From assembly GCA_964492735.1 (NCBI GenBank), contig CAZBLE010000006.1:1-60385 (forward strand): a DNA stretch of 60,385 bases. The letters are read 5' to 3'. The notes under the pieces are model-generated. The model did not search any database, was not told the origin of the DNA, and was given only the letters and a program-made list of their open reading frames with translations. Origin of the DNA: CALKUP01 sp964492735. Its GTDB lineage: Bacteria > Patescibacteriota > Patescibacteriia > UBA9570 > XYC2-FULL-38-9. Shown here piece after piece: positions 32,884-41,130 of the stretch. Both the position numbers and the translations under genes were made by a program. Numbering within the stretch: position 1 is the stretch's first letter; each line of letters begins with the position of its first letter.

Positions 32884-34205
32884 ATTGCAGAAGGTGTCGC
32901 TTGGGTTGGGAATAAGGTGCGCTGCCTGAGAATGTCATCAGTTTTTATCCAATATTCGCGGATAGATCCAGCAAGATAGAGAGAGCCGGTGATGAGTAAT
33001 GGACGGTTTGTTTGTGTTGCAAGTGCAAGGCCAGTTTGAATTGCCTGCATTGCATCTGGCTCAGTGTATAGATCGGCTGTTGGGGATTGTTTTCGTAGTT
33101 CCGCAGCAACAGTTTCTGGTGGATAGGATGAAAAGCCAGGGAGTTCCCATGATGTACAAATAATCGTTGTGCTGACTTCTAGAATAATTGCGAGAGTTGC
33201 TGAGAGGTCTTTGGTTTCTTTGAGTGACAAAATAATAATTGGCGTGGAGTCCGTGAGTTCATGGAGCGAAGACTGCATTGCACGCAGTTTCGGTTCAGAG
33301 TGAGCACCATCAAGAATCACGAGGGGAGATTGTTGTAGGATTTCCATCCGCGCTGGCAGCTGTGTTGTGGCAATGCCACGTGCAATTGCTTCATCGGCAA
33401 TTTGTAAAAAATGACACACTGCAGCAACAAGCTCTGCATTTTGTTGTTGATGCGCTCCGGCCATTCCCGTTGTGTACCGCTGCGCTGAGGCGCTTGTAAC
33501 GATGTGCAGCGGAGCATCTTGCGCGGTTGCTTCAGCTGCAATCACATTTTGAATAATTGGATTTGTATTATTAGTGAATACAGGAATTTGTTTTTTAATA
33601 ATCCCAGCTTTGTGCCATGCGATTTGTTCAATCGTGTCACCAAGAATATCAGTGTGATCAATCCCGATGGGAGTAATGACAGAAGCGACAACGTTCATTG
33701 CAATGTTACTGTAATCAAATCGTCCGCCGCAACCAGTTTCAAGTACAAAATACTCCACGTCACATTCACGCATGTATTGGACGGCGATACTGAAAAATAC
33801 TTCTGCATATGATGGTTTCATTGCGGGATCCTCTGCAGCAATCTGTTCAACAATACGGAGCGTTGAATCAACAAGGCGAACAAACGCTGCTGGGTCCATG
33901 AGCGTGCCATTTACAGAAATATTTTCAATTGGCGTTTGAACATAGGGCGATGTATAGAGTCCAACCGTTTTTCCACTTTCGCGCAATACGTTGTAGAGCA
34001 TTGTTGAAGTAGAGCCTTTTCCTGATGTGCCGGCAATATGCAGTGTCTTGATACCACGCTCTGGATTGCCTAACCGATCAAAGAGGTGCTGCGCGCGTTG
34101 TAAAAAAAATGCCTGATCGCTCGGCTGCGTTGTCTTCATGTAATCTTGTTTTGCAATCGTTGCAGTTTCAAGACGGTGCTTTGCGGCGCGGTAGTCGTCA
34201 AACAT
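32880..34205 (-). CDS. folC: Folylpolyglutamate synthase / dihydrofolate synthase
   Basis: 441 residues. Mur-ligase-type P-loop HIAGTSGKGSTSTM near residue 58, Omega loop TSPYVQTPIENI, and the central ETGCGGRFDYSN and TPIGIDHTDILG identify FolC; the C-terminal domain has ILDGAHSEPKL. It adds glutamate to folates. No other folate gene is in the window, so it may serve salvaged folate. It ends just inside the topA promoter. Confidence 0.93.
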   Translation of the reverse strand: MFDDYRAAKHRLETATIAKQDYMKTTQPSDQAFFLQRAQHLFDRLGNPERGIKTLHIAGTSGKGSTSTMLYNVLRESGKTVGLYTSPYVQTPIENISVNGTLMDPAAFVRLVDSTLRIVEQIAAEDPAMKPSYAEVFFSIAVQYMRECDVEYFVLETGCGGRFDYSNIAMNVVASVITPIGIDHTDILGDTIEQIAWHKAGIIKKQIPVFTNNTNPIIQNVIAAEATAQDAPLHIVTSASAQRYTTGMAGAHQQQNAELVAAVCHFLQIADEAIARGIATTQLPARMEILQQSPLVILDGAHSEPKLRAMQSSLHELTDSTPIIILSLKETKDLSATLAIILEVSTTIICTSWELPGFSSYPPETVAAELRKQSPTADLYTEPDAMQAIQTGLALATQTNRPLLITGSLYLAGSIREYWIKTDDILRQRTLFPTQATPSAI

Positions 34206-34272
34206 GGGAATAGAGGGTCAATGAAATGGAAAATTGTGCATATAATAATGTAGCTGTCTTCAAATAGCAAAT

Positions 34273-35421
34273 TCAGCCTTTTTTATAGGTTCCGTTTGGT
34301 TGCAGTACAATCATCCCGCTGAGTTCTAGTTCAGCGAGTTCTACGTACAATTCGTCTGTTCCAAAGCCCGATGCTTCTTGTAGTTCTTCAATTGTGAGGG
34401 CTTGCAGGGGATTGTCAAAAGCCGCAAGAATTGGATGGAGTATTGGAGCGACTGAGGGTTCTGTGTGTGATTGTGACTGCGTGCCTGACTTTGCGTTGAT
34501 TTGTAATTGTTCGGCCACGTAGTCACGTAGTTGATTCATTGATGACAGCGGTCTGGTTCCAAGCTCAATGAGTTGATTGGTGCCAGCAGATTGTGGTGCG
34601 TATATTTGTCCTGGAACAGCAAAGACATCGCGATATTCTTCTGTGGCGAGGCGCGCGGTGATGAGTGATCCAGATTTTTCCGCAGCTTCAACAACAATGG
34701 TGAGCGTAGAGAGTCCGGCAATGATACGATTGCGTTCTGGAAAAAACTCTGGACGACACGGAGTGCTTGGTGGGTATTCTGATAACAGGAGTCCGCCGGC
34801 GTCGAGAATTTGCTTGGCGAGTCCTTTATGGCGCGGAGGTGTGATTTCTGAATCTGTAATCGGCGATCCGAGAACAGCAATGGTTGGTAAGTGATTTTCA
34901 AGCGCGGCTTCGTGCGCACGCGCATCAACGCCGAGCGCAAGTCCAGAAACGATCGTGCAATTAAAAAATTTCAGCGTACGGCCAATGTCATCAGTGACAT
35001 ATCTGCCGTAGTCTGAGATTTTTCGCGAACCAATAATGGAAACATTGAGGCTGCCGCGCGGTTGAAGGAGTTGGGTATTGCCCCGTGCATAGAGGAGTAT
35101 GGGTGGTTCATGAATCAGTCGCAACGCATCTGAATACCCTTGATCGCGTATACAGAGCAATTCAATTCCGCGTGCTCGCAGATCATGTACTTCAGTGCGG
35201 GCAGATGCAAGGTCAATTGCTTCTTTGCGTTTTTGTAGCGCTGAAATTGTTTTCTGGCTCAATCGATGCGTATATCGTACAAGATCTTTTCCAGAAAGTT
35301 CCCAGAGAGTTTTTGGGTCCGGTGTTTTTTTATATAGTCTCGCGAGAAGAGGGAGGTAGAGTGCGTATTGTTTTGCGAGGGCGTGGAAAAAAATATGATC
35401 GTCTTCAGAACAGTGGTGCAT
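34273..35421 (-). CDS. dprA: DprA/Smf DNA-processing protein
   Basis: 382 residues from ATG 35421; a TTG at 35466 would add 15 residues. Rossmann-like DprA domain with NVSIIGSRKISDYG, TIVSGLALGVDARAHEAAL, LLSEYPPST and PERNRIIAGLS; a C-terminal winged helix (LTIEELQEASGFGTDELYVELAELELSGMI). DprA loads RecA on incoming single-stranded DNA, implying natural transformation ability; CPR often keep it together with type IV pili and ComEC, not seen here. Confidence 0.93.
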   Translation of the reverse strand: MHHCSEDDHIFFHALAKQYALYLPLLARLYKKTPDPKTLWELSGKDLVRYTHRLSQKTISALQKRKEAIDLASARTEVHDLRARGIELLCIRDQGYSDALRLIHEPPILLYARGNTQLLQPRGSLNVSIIGSRKISDYGRYVTDDIGRTLKFFNCTIVSGLALGVDARAHEAALENHLPTIAVLGSPITDSEITPPRHKGLAKQILDAGGLLLSEYPPSTPCRPEFFPERNRIIAGLSTLTIVVEAAEKSGSLITARLATEEYRDVFAVPGQIYAPQSAGTNQLIELGTRPLSSMNQLRDYVAEQLQINAKSGTQSQSHTEPSVAPILHPILAAFDNPLQALTIEELQEASGFGTDELYVELAELELSGMIVLQPNGTYKKG

Positions 35422-35513
35422 AAAAAATAAAAACACGTGCTCGCGATCACAGAGAGACGTGTCCAAGCGGACTATATCATATTTGAAAATCCTTGCCTAA
35501 TGACAAGTGATTT

Positions 35514-35519
35514 TATACA
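35514..35519 (+). promoter_or_regulatory. -10 box of the NUDIX gene
   Basis: TATACA ends 8 bases before ATG 35528, choosing this start over ATG 35507 upstream of the box. Confidence 0.55.
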
Positions 35520-35527
35520 CTGGTGGT

Positions 35528-36073
35528 ATGAAATCAACAAAACAAGAGAAACCAACGCAGATGCAAGAGTTAATGCAGCATTGTCCGCGATGTGGTAGCG
35601 CGCAGCTGAACATTCCAAACGAAAAAAATATGGAGTGTCTTGATTGTGGATTTGACCTGTATTGGAATCCAGTGTGCGCAACTGCTGTGATTGTACAGCG
35701 TGCAAATGGTGATATTTTATTAGTGAAGCGAGCAAAAGATCCAGCGAAAGGAACATGGGATTTGCCAGGTGGATTTGCGGATTTTGGTGAGAATTTTGAA
35801 GATGCGGCGCGGCGAGAAATTCAAGAAGAGCTCGGTATTACGCTTTCACATTTTGAATACCTTGGGTCATTTCCAAATGTGTATACATATAAAGATATCA
35901 GCTACCAAACGATCGATGTGGTATTGATTGCCGATGTGGGTGATGTTGAAATCGATCTTGAAACGGATGAGTTACTTGATTTTTCATGGCAAAATCCAAA
36001 AAACGTAGATCTTGAAACTGTTGGCCTTGTGTCTATCCAGGCCGCATTGAAGGTATATTGTCAGAATCTATGA
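35528..36073 (+). CDS. NUDIX hydrolase with N-terminal zinc ribbon
   Basis: 181 residues. Zinc ribbon CPRCG...CLDCG at about 18-39 then a NUDIX domain with box GGFADFGENFEDAARREI followed by QEELG; the Glu residues for metal binding are present. The zinc ribbon plus NUDIX design is that of NudC-like NADH pyrophosphatases, but the N-terminal NudC domain is missing, so ADP-ribose or another nucleotide-diphosphate may be the substrate. It overlaps the next gene by 4 bases. Confidence 0.88.
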   Translation: MKSTKQEKPTQMQELMQHCPRCGSAQLNIPNEKNMECLDCGFDLYWNPVCATAVIVQRANGDILLVKRAKDPAKGTWDLPGGFADFGENFEDAARREIQEELGITLSHFEYLGSFPNVYTYKDISYQTIDVVLIADVGDVEIDLETDELLDFSWQNPKNVDLETVGLVSIQAALKVYCQNL

Positions 36074-37026
36074 GTATTGAAGCAAATCGTTTTGGAGTAC
36101 CTCAACGTGAATCATCACTTGATCACGAGGTGCATGCCTTGGTGAATGAGACAGAGGTGCAACAGCAGATTGAGAGCCTTACTCAGGCCGTGGATGATTT
36201 CTATATGAGCGTGCAAGAGTATTTTGATTTTGTAGAAAAAGAACCAGGCGCTGGCGCATATGCACGTCAGTTACTCGGTGTGGCACACGATCAAGCTGTA
36301 GAGATTTTACAAGACATTGAACGACTTCCTCAGCAAACAGTACTCTCCGACCCGACGGTAACAAAGCTGCATCGGATATATACCCTTGCAGTTGAAGCGC
36401 TTGAGCCACGTTTTATCGAATTGGTTGATCAGCAATTTCTTGAAGAAATTGATCAAGTGGAAAGCGCTGGAGATGATGTGATTTATTATTCTGCATATGA
36501 AGTAGTATCAGAGCGGCAGCGGGAAATTCTTGATAGATTGCAATCCGCTCGTCCTGAAGCAGAGCGGCGCGATGCAATACTTCGCGAGCTTGTTGAGATT
36601 CAAATAGAGAGTCAGATGGAGACAGCGAAAATACCAATGGCAGTGATTGATTGTGCAGCCGATGTGATTGCAGAAATGGAGTCTGTGGAATTTGACTACA
36701 CTACAGATCTAGCAGAATTGGACAAAATTCTCGCAGATCTTACTGGAATGGAACAATTGCCGAAACGATTGGATATATTGCGAGTGAGTCTACGCGCAGA
36801 AATGATGTATGCGGCGAGACTGTATAGTATTGGTGGTGAGATGGCACAAGAGCAACTAATGAGAATAAAGGGCATGTACCATTCTTTGGCTGATGAATAT
36901 CGAGCACTGCGTTTAGTAGAAGTTGCGCATATGTATGAAACGCGGGCGAATAATTTTCAAGCAATAGTTGAACTGATGGCTACTCACAAATCATTCTACG
37001 CAGGTCGTGTTGTCTCGCAGGCATAG
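36070..37026 (+). CDS. Hypothetical helical protein
   Basis: 318 residues, not recognised. It is acidic and almost wholly helical, with many heptad-like stretches and no membrane segment or Cys cluster. Start at ATG 36070 overlaps the NUDIX stop (ATGA). The gene is 45 bp before a second unknown acidic protein. Both may be lineage-specific; a coiled-coil scaffolding role is only a guess. Confidence 0.65.
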   Translation: MSIEANRFGVPQRESSLDHEVHALVNETEVQQQIESLTQAVDDFYMSVQEYFDFVEKEPGAGAYARQLLGVAHDQAVEILQDIERLPQQTVLSDPTVTKLHRIYTLAVEALEPRFIELVDQQFLEEIDQVESAGDDVIYYSAYEVVSERQREILDRLQSARPEAERRDAILRELVEIQIESQMETAKIPMAVIDCAADVIAEMESVEFDYTTDLAELDKILADLTGMEQLPKRLDILRVSLRAEMMYAARLYSIGGEMAQEQLMRIKGMYHSLADEYRALRLVEVAHMYETRANNFQAIVELMATHKSFYAGRVVSQA

Positions 37027-37071
37027 AAATGAGATTGCATTCAGATTCTATTTGCGTCATACTATGATCAT

Positions 37072-37893
37072 ATGACACGCGAACAGTTACAACAATATTA
37101 TCCAGATACCTACGTTTTTTTTCGCGAAATGTCAGACACGCATCCATTTTGGGTAGCGCTGTCGAAAGTGAGTTTACAACAAGTCCAAGCTGGACGAACG
37201 CTCCTTGCTGATCTCGAGCAAGTGTTTGCAGCACTGAAGGAAGTGGATGGGCATCATGTGTTCATTGATCGTATTTCAACCGTGACATCGCATGATGAAT
37301 TAATGGGGTTGTTGACGAAGCTCTATGTCGCATATTTGTATCGTGATCATGGTGCAGAATTAGTACATGGTGGTGATCATGGATTTGACATTGAAGTAAC
37401 GATTGCAGATCAGTTGATTGCGCTTGGTGTTGTGTCGTTCCATTCGTTTGATTCATTGACTGATCAATTTTCTCGAGTGGTCCACGATGAGATTGTGCAT
37501 TTAAAAGATCGTGCAGATATTCATGCGCGAGCGGGTAGTGATGATGAGGGTGTTCCGGTGCGTGACGCAGAGGTTGTTGGTGAGAAGCGCGCACAGCAAG
37601 CGCAGACACCAGCAGAGTTTATTGATGAACTAGAGCGCTATAGCAAAACAGTGAAAGATCATACTGGAGCACATCATCAAATTGTGACATCAGTGTCACC
37701 GAGTGCCATTTTGCCAAAACAGGCGGCGCTGGCACATTATATTGACAACAGTCATGACGATCTCGCAAAGCGTTTTCCAATGATTGCTGGGGTGTTGTTG
37801 GTTGATCCACGACCAGGAGTAGAAAAAGCTTCCTTTTTGCCGTTTCATGTTGGTGGGGAGTATTTGCAAGAATTATTGGACAAGACAGATTAG
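37072..37893 (+). CDS. Hypothetical protein, His/Asp-rich
   Basis: 273 residues, not recognised. The chain has many His/Asp pairs (GHHVFIDRIST, YRDHGAELVHGGDHGFDIEV, VHDEIVHLKDRADIH) that could bind metal, but spacing fits no family known to me. No signal peptide. The -10 box TACTAT (37060-37065) lies 6 bases before the start, so it is independently transcribed as a leaderless mRNA. Confidence 0.65.
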   Translation: MTREQLQQYYPDTYVFFREMSDTHPFWVALSKVSLQQVQAGRTLLADLEQVFAALKEVDGHHVFIDRISTVTSHDELMGLLTKLYVAYLYRDHGAELVHGGDHGFDIEVTIADQLIALGVVSFHSFDSLTDQFSRVVHDEIVHLKDRADIHARAGSDDEGVPVRDAEVVGEKRAQQAQTPAEFIDELERYSKTVKDHTGAHHQIVTSVSPSAILPKQAALAHYIDNSHDDLAKRFPMIAGVLLVDPRPGVEKASFLPFHVGGEYLQELLDKTD

Positions 37894-37911
37894 GCGTTGT
37901 AGATTTGCGCC

Positions 37912-39009
37912 ATGAATTTGACGATAGAACAACAACAGGTTCGTGAATTGCGGCGGATTGTCCGCTCACATGGTTTTCAGTTATTTGGAATGATGCCACT
38001 GGGAGAGAGTCAGACATTTTCGCATTTGGTTGAGTGGCTTGATGAAGGAATGGAAGGTTCGATGGAGTGGATGGCTCGAGAAGATGCTGTTGAGAAACGA
38101 GCACTTCCGGAAAGGATTTTACCAGGAGCACGCAGCGTGATGACATTGGCGTTTTCCTATGCGACACGCGAGCCAATTCCAGATGCGCTCTTGAACGATC
38201 CATCGCGAGGTGTGATTGCACGGTATGCGCTGTACGATGATTATCATGATGTTGTAAAGAAAAAATTGATTGCGATTGGAAGAGAGGTGTCTGAGTGGGC
38301 GCGTGAACAGGGGCTGGCGACTGATATCAATTGGAAGGCCTATGTTGATGCTGGTCCATTTTTGGAACGCGAATGGGCACAGCGCGCAGGGCTTGGGTTT
38401 ATTGGTCGCAATGCCAATTTGATTAATGTGACGCTCGGGTCGTATTTATTTTTGTCAGAAATTTTATTTACTGTTGATTTGCCTGAAGTGAAGCAAGATC
38501 TGCGCGGGTCGTGTGCGCGGTGCACAAATTGTGTTGGCAAGTGTCCGACAGGTGCGATTGTCGCGGATAAAACGATCGATGCCCGCAAATGTATTTCATA
38601 TCAGACAATTGAACAGAAAGGGAGTATTCCAGAATGGATTCGCCCCTTAATGGGCAATCGGATTTATGGGTGTGATATTTGCCAAGAAGTCTGCCCGTGG
38701 AATAAGAATCGGAAGGTTGAAACAGCGAGTGATTTTCAGGTGCGCGAGGATTTAGTTGCCCCAAAATTTGAGACGCTGTTGTTTTTTGATGATGAGAGTT
38801 TTGCACAGCGGTTTCGCAAGTCACCGATTAAACGGGCAAAAAGGGAAGGGTTGATGCGTAATGTGGCGGTTGGGCTAGGGAATTGGGCAGCGCACGTTGA
38901 TCGAGATGATGCAGTAGAAGCTGTTCGATTATTGGAGTTAATGAAACGGAATGAATCTTCCGCGTTGGTGCAGGAGCATATTGATTGGGCGCTTGCGCAA
39001 GTGAGATAG
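37912..39009 (+). CDS. queG: Epoxyqueuosine reductase
   Basis: 365 residues. B12- and iron-sulfur-dependent enzyme for the last step of queuosine synthesis on tRNA. Visible features: YVDAGPFLEREWAQRAGLGFIGRN with the catalytic Asp, and two 4Fe-4S motifs, CARCTNCVGKCPTG and CDICQEVCPW. The C-terminal helical HEAT-like tail binds tRNA. Other queuosine genes are not in the window. Ends before a short GC-rich gene. Confidence 0.95.
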   Translation: MNLTIEQQQVRELRRIVRSHGFQLFGMMPLGESQTFSHLVEWLDEGMEGSMEWMAREDAVEKRALPERILPGARSVMTLAFSYATREPIPDALLNDPSRGVIARYALYDDYHDVVKKKLIAIGREVSEWAREQGLATDINWKAYVDAGPFLEREWAQRAGLGFIGRNANLINVTLGSYLFLSEILFTVDLPEVKQDLRGSCARCTNCVGKCPTGAIVADKTIDARKCISYQTIEQKGSIPEWIRPLMGNRIYGCDICQEVCPWNKNRKVETASDFQVREDLVAPKFETLLFFDDESFAQRFRKSPIKRAKREGLMRNVAVGLGNWAAHVDRDDAVEAVRLLELMKRNESSALVQEHIDWALAQVR

Positions 39010-39092
39010 CGGTAGATAGTTGCAAAACAAACTGTTTTTTAGTAGGCTCATTTCGTCTGCTGGGGATGAACCTTGGCGACACTGGAGGGCCC

Positions 39093-39272
39093 ATGGCCCG
39101 AGGTTGGAGAGAAAATTCCCGCGGCGCAAAGCGCCGCAAGCCGTGCAAGAGGAAGTCCGCCGTGCGGGGCCGCCGTGCGCGCCACTTCAAGAAGACCAAG
39201 GCTGCTCCTCAGCCCACGAGGAGGCAGTACGAGCAGCCTCGGTGCAATGATTATGGGGACTGGGGCATGTGA
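39093..39272 (+). CDS. 59-residue basic microprotein, GC-rich
   Basis: Starts with MARGWRENSRGAKRRKPCKRK and continues very Arg-rich, ending CNDYGDWGM. A GGAGG site (39084-39088) lies 4 bases before ATG 39093. All seven Lys codons are AAG, and the GC content is far above that of neighbours, whose Lys codons are mostly AAA; recent transfer or special expression is suggested. Two hairpins cover and follow the stop codon. Function unknown; nucleic-acid binding is plausible from the charge. Longer in-frame starts at 38985 and 39066 lack a comparable ribosome site. Confidence 0.55.
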   Translation: MARGWRENSRGAKRRKPCKRKSAVRGRRARHFKKTKAAPQPTRRQYEQPRCNDYGDWGM

Positions 39273-39316
39273 CCCCAGTCACCGGCCGAGACGACGATGC
39301 CCTGCATTGTCGTCTC
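39258..39316 (+). other. Two strong tandem hairpins at the microprotein gene end
   Basis: Hairpin one: GACTGGGG (39258-39265) with CCCCAGTC (39273-39280), spanning the stop codon. Hairpin two: 13-bp arms GAGACGACGATGC (39288-39300) and GCATTGTCGTCTC (39304-39316), one G-U pair, 3-base loop. No U-run follows, so they are not standard intrinsic terminators; RNA 3'-end protection or REP-like function is possible. Confidence 0.7.
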
Positions 39317-39342
39317 ACGTTGTTCAGAGTTCATAATAGATT

Positions 39343-39891
39343 ATGACCTGCGAACAATGGTATGCTTATATCATGCAAACACACGGCACATCTCCACAAT
39401 CGAGTCGTTTTTCACAAATGCTCTACACAAGCATTGGAGTGGTGTACGCTTTGTACACATACGCATTTTTTGCAGTATTTTCACATAATCGATTCATGGA
39501 GTTGGGGAGTGGTATTTATTGGACTGTAGAAATCATATTTCTACTCAGTATATGCGTTCGCTTGTTTATACGTCGCAGTACTATCGCAGAAGAAACCCGT
39601 ATCCTTATGTTCAATATTGGATTTCGGTATCTTGGTATTTTTGTACTGACCCTTCTGCCAATGTTCGCTACGAGTATTTTTTCTAGTGGTGTGTTGTTTG
39701 ATTTTTTTAACCACCTTGGAGAAAGTTTGGCGCTGACACTTGTGAAAGCATTAATTGATCTTTTTGTGCTGAGTGGTATTTTGATTATCTGGTCATTGAT
39801 AGAATCAATTATTCGACGTTTATTTATAAAGCGCATTGATAGCCATTCTTCGCACGATCAGGATGATTATTTCGATGGCGTATATTCGTAA
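39343..39891 (+). CDS. Four-helix membrane protein, unknown
   Basis: 182 residues, with four hydrophobic segments (about 27-46, 58-75, 90-115, 130-155) and a charged acidic tail ending HDQDDYFDGVYS. Not recognised; the layout recalls small ion-channel-like proteins with a cytosolic tail. The ATG at 39373 is an alternative start since TATGCT at 39361-39366 lies 6 bases before it. Confidence 0.65.
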   Translation: MTCEQWYAYIMQTHGTSPQSSRFSQMLYTSIGVVYALYTYAFFAVFSHNRFMELGSGIYWTVEIIFLLSICVRLFIRRSTIAEETRILMFNIGFRYLGIFVLTLLPMFATSIFSSGVLFDFFNHLGESLALTLVKALIDLFVLSGILIIWSLIESIIRRLFIKRIDSHSSHDQDDYFDGVYS

Positions 39892-39940
39892 ATAAGCAAT
39901 ATGTGCTACACTTATTCTAAGTAAGTAATAATATGAAACT

Positions 39941-40741
39941 ATGAAAAAAATACAATTTATAACAGCATTATTCGTATCATTCGGTCTCGTCAGTGCAGTT
40001 TCGTTTGTTCCGGCGTCAGTCCTCGCTTCAAAAGGTGAAAGTGAAACGGAGGTTGAAGTTGAGGTAGAAAAAACTGAGAAACCTGAAAAGGTGGAAAAAT
40101 CGCACAAGGTTGAAATTGATGGAGATGGTATTGATAATGATAGTGATGGAAAAACAGATGAGGTGAATACTGGTGCGTATACAGAACATGAAACAGAAGA
40201 TGTGGAAGATGAAGATCGGTTTGATGAACTCGTATCTACATTTGAAGGAGAGGCGAAAGGAAAGGTAAAAGTCAAATTTAAAGATGGAAGTGTTTTTGAA
40301 CACCGTATTTTTACAAATGCAACAGCAGAAAAAGATACAACGCTTGAACAGTTGAAAGGAAGTGGGTTGTTATTAGCGGTACGTGGAAATGGAAAAACAA
40401 TCGCAGCGGTGAATCCATATACAGGAAAAAAAGTAGACACTGCAAAACTCTCACTTGCACGCACTTTTGGAAAACACACAGTGAAACAGACGGACTTTTT
40501 AGAAAATGGAAGTGATGAAGTATTGGTCGTGTCGTCGAATCAAAAAAGTGTGGTGCATCTGACGTTATTGCGTTTTAATGCGACAGATGATTCGTTTGAT
40601 GTATTGAGTCGAAAAACAGTTTTTTCTGTGAACGCTGCTCCAAAGAAAACAACGGTGACAAAAGATAGTATTACACTCAAAAATGCAAAAGGAAAAGCCG
40701 TCAAAACATTGACAGTGAATGAGTATTACAAAATGCGGTAG
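39941..40741 (+). CDS. Secreted protein with calcium-binding TSP3-like motif
   Basis: 266 residues. Signal peptide (about 1-30, ending FVPASVLASKG), a Glu/Lys/Val-rich repeat (EVEVEVEKTEKPEKVEK), then DGDGIDNDSDGKTDE, a calcium-binding motif like thrombospondin type-3 repeats, and a beta-rich C-terminal domain (about 100-266) with DFLENGSDEVLVVSSNQK. It is probably a cell-surface protein stiffened by calcium. Promoter-like AT-rich sequence precedes the ATG. Function unknown. Confidence 0.75.
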   Translation: MKKIQFITALFVSFGLVSAVSFVPASVLASKGESETEVEVEVEKTEKPEKVEKSHKVEIDGDGIDNDSDGKTDEVNTGAYTEHETEDVEDEDRFDELVSTFEGEAKGKVKVKFKDGSVFEHRIFTNATAEKDTTLEQLKGSGLLLAVRGNGKTIAAVNPYTGKKVDTAKLSLARTFGKHTVKQTDFLENGSDEVLVVSSNQKSVVHLTLLRFNATDDSFDVLSRKTVFSVNAAPKKTTVTKDSITLKNAKGKAVKTLTVNEYYKMR

Positions 40742-40827
40742 TTATTGATACGGACTTGCGGAAAAAGTGATTTTTTTGTAGGATTTTTGTAATCCAATCG
40801 ACATGGTGTCGATGGACAGGAGGTGTC

Positions 40828-41007
40828 ATGAAGAAGCGGAAGAATGGCGGTCGTGGTCATCACCACGGAGCCAACAGCAAGAAGCAGCAGCGCCCACTGT
40901 CTGCTACGACAGGCTATGCGACGAAGCCCGGCAAGTCTGCCGGGCTTCAACCTGACCCCAAGGAGAGGGGACGCACGAAGAAGTACGTCGCCCCGCCCAA
41001 GAAGTAG
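40828..41007 (+). CDS. 59-residue basic microprotein with strong ribosome site
   Basis: Chain MKKRKNGGRGHHHGANSKK... ends YVAPPKK. AGGAGGTG (40818-40825) precedes ATG 40828. All twelve Lys codons are AAG, in contrast to AAA-rich neighbours, and the region is GC-rich. The length equals that of the microprotein at 39093, though the sequences do not align well. Likely binds nucleic acid; a hairpin at the stop codon acts as terminator. Function unknown. Confidence 0.6.
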   Translation: MKKRKNGGRGHHHGANSKKQQRPLSATTGYATKPGKSAGLQPDPKERGRTKKYVAPPKK

Positions 41008-41023
41008 AGGCGGCGCGTTTTTT
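40990..41023 (+). terminator. Terminator overlapping the microgene stop
   Basis: CCGCC (40993-40997) pairs with GGCGG (41009-41013) around the stop codon, followed by CGCG and T6. Confidence 0.6.
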
Positions 41024-41130
41024 AGGGTGGGTTGAGCATCGCTCGATCCGCCCGCTCCCAGTCCACAGCAGTTTTTCTCAAGCGGAAAAACAATTGTGAA
41101 TTGAGGGTAGAAAAAGCTAGCACATCTGCA

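Noticed and set aside
39020..39320. GC-rich stretch as assembly contamination or rRNA fragment
   Set aside because: It has a Shine-Dalgarno-led frame and sits between normal AT-rich genes; a similar frame recurs at 40828, so a genomic origin is more likely.
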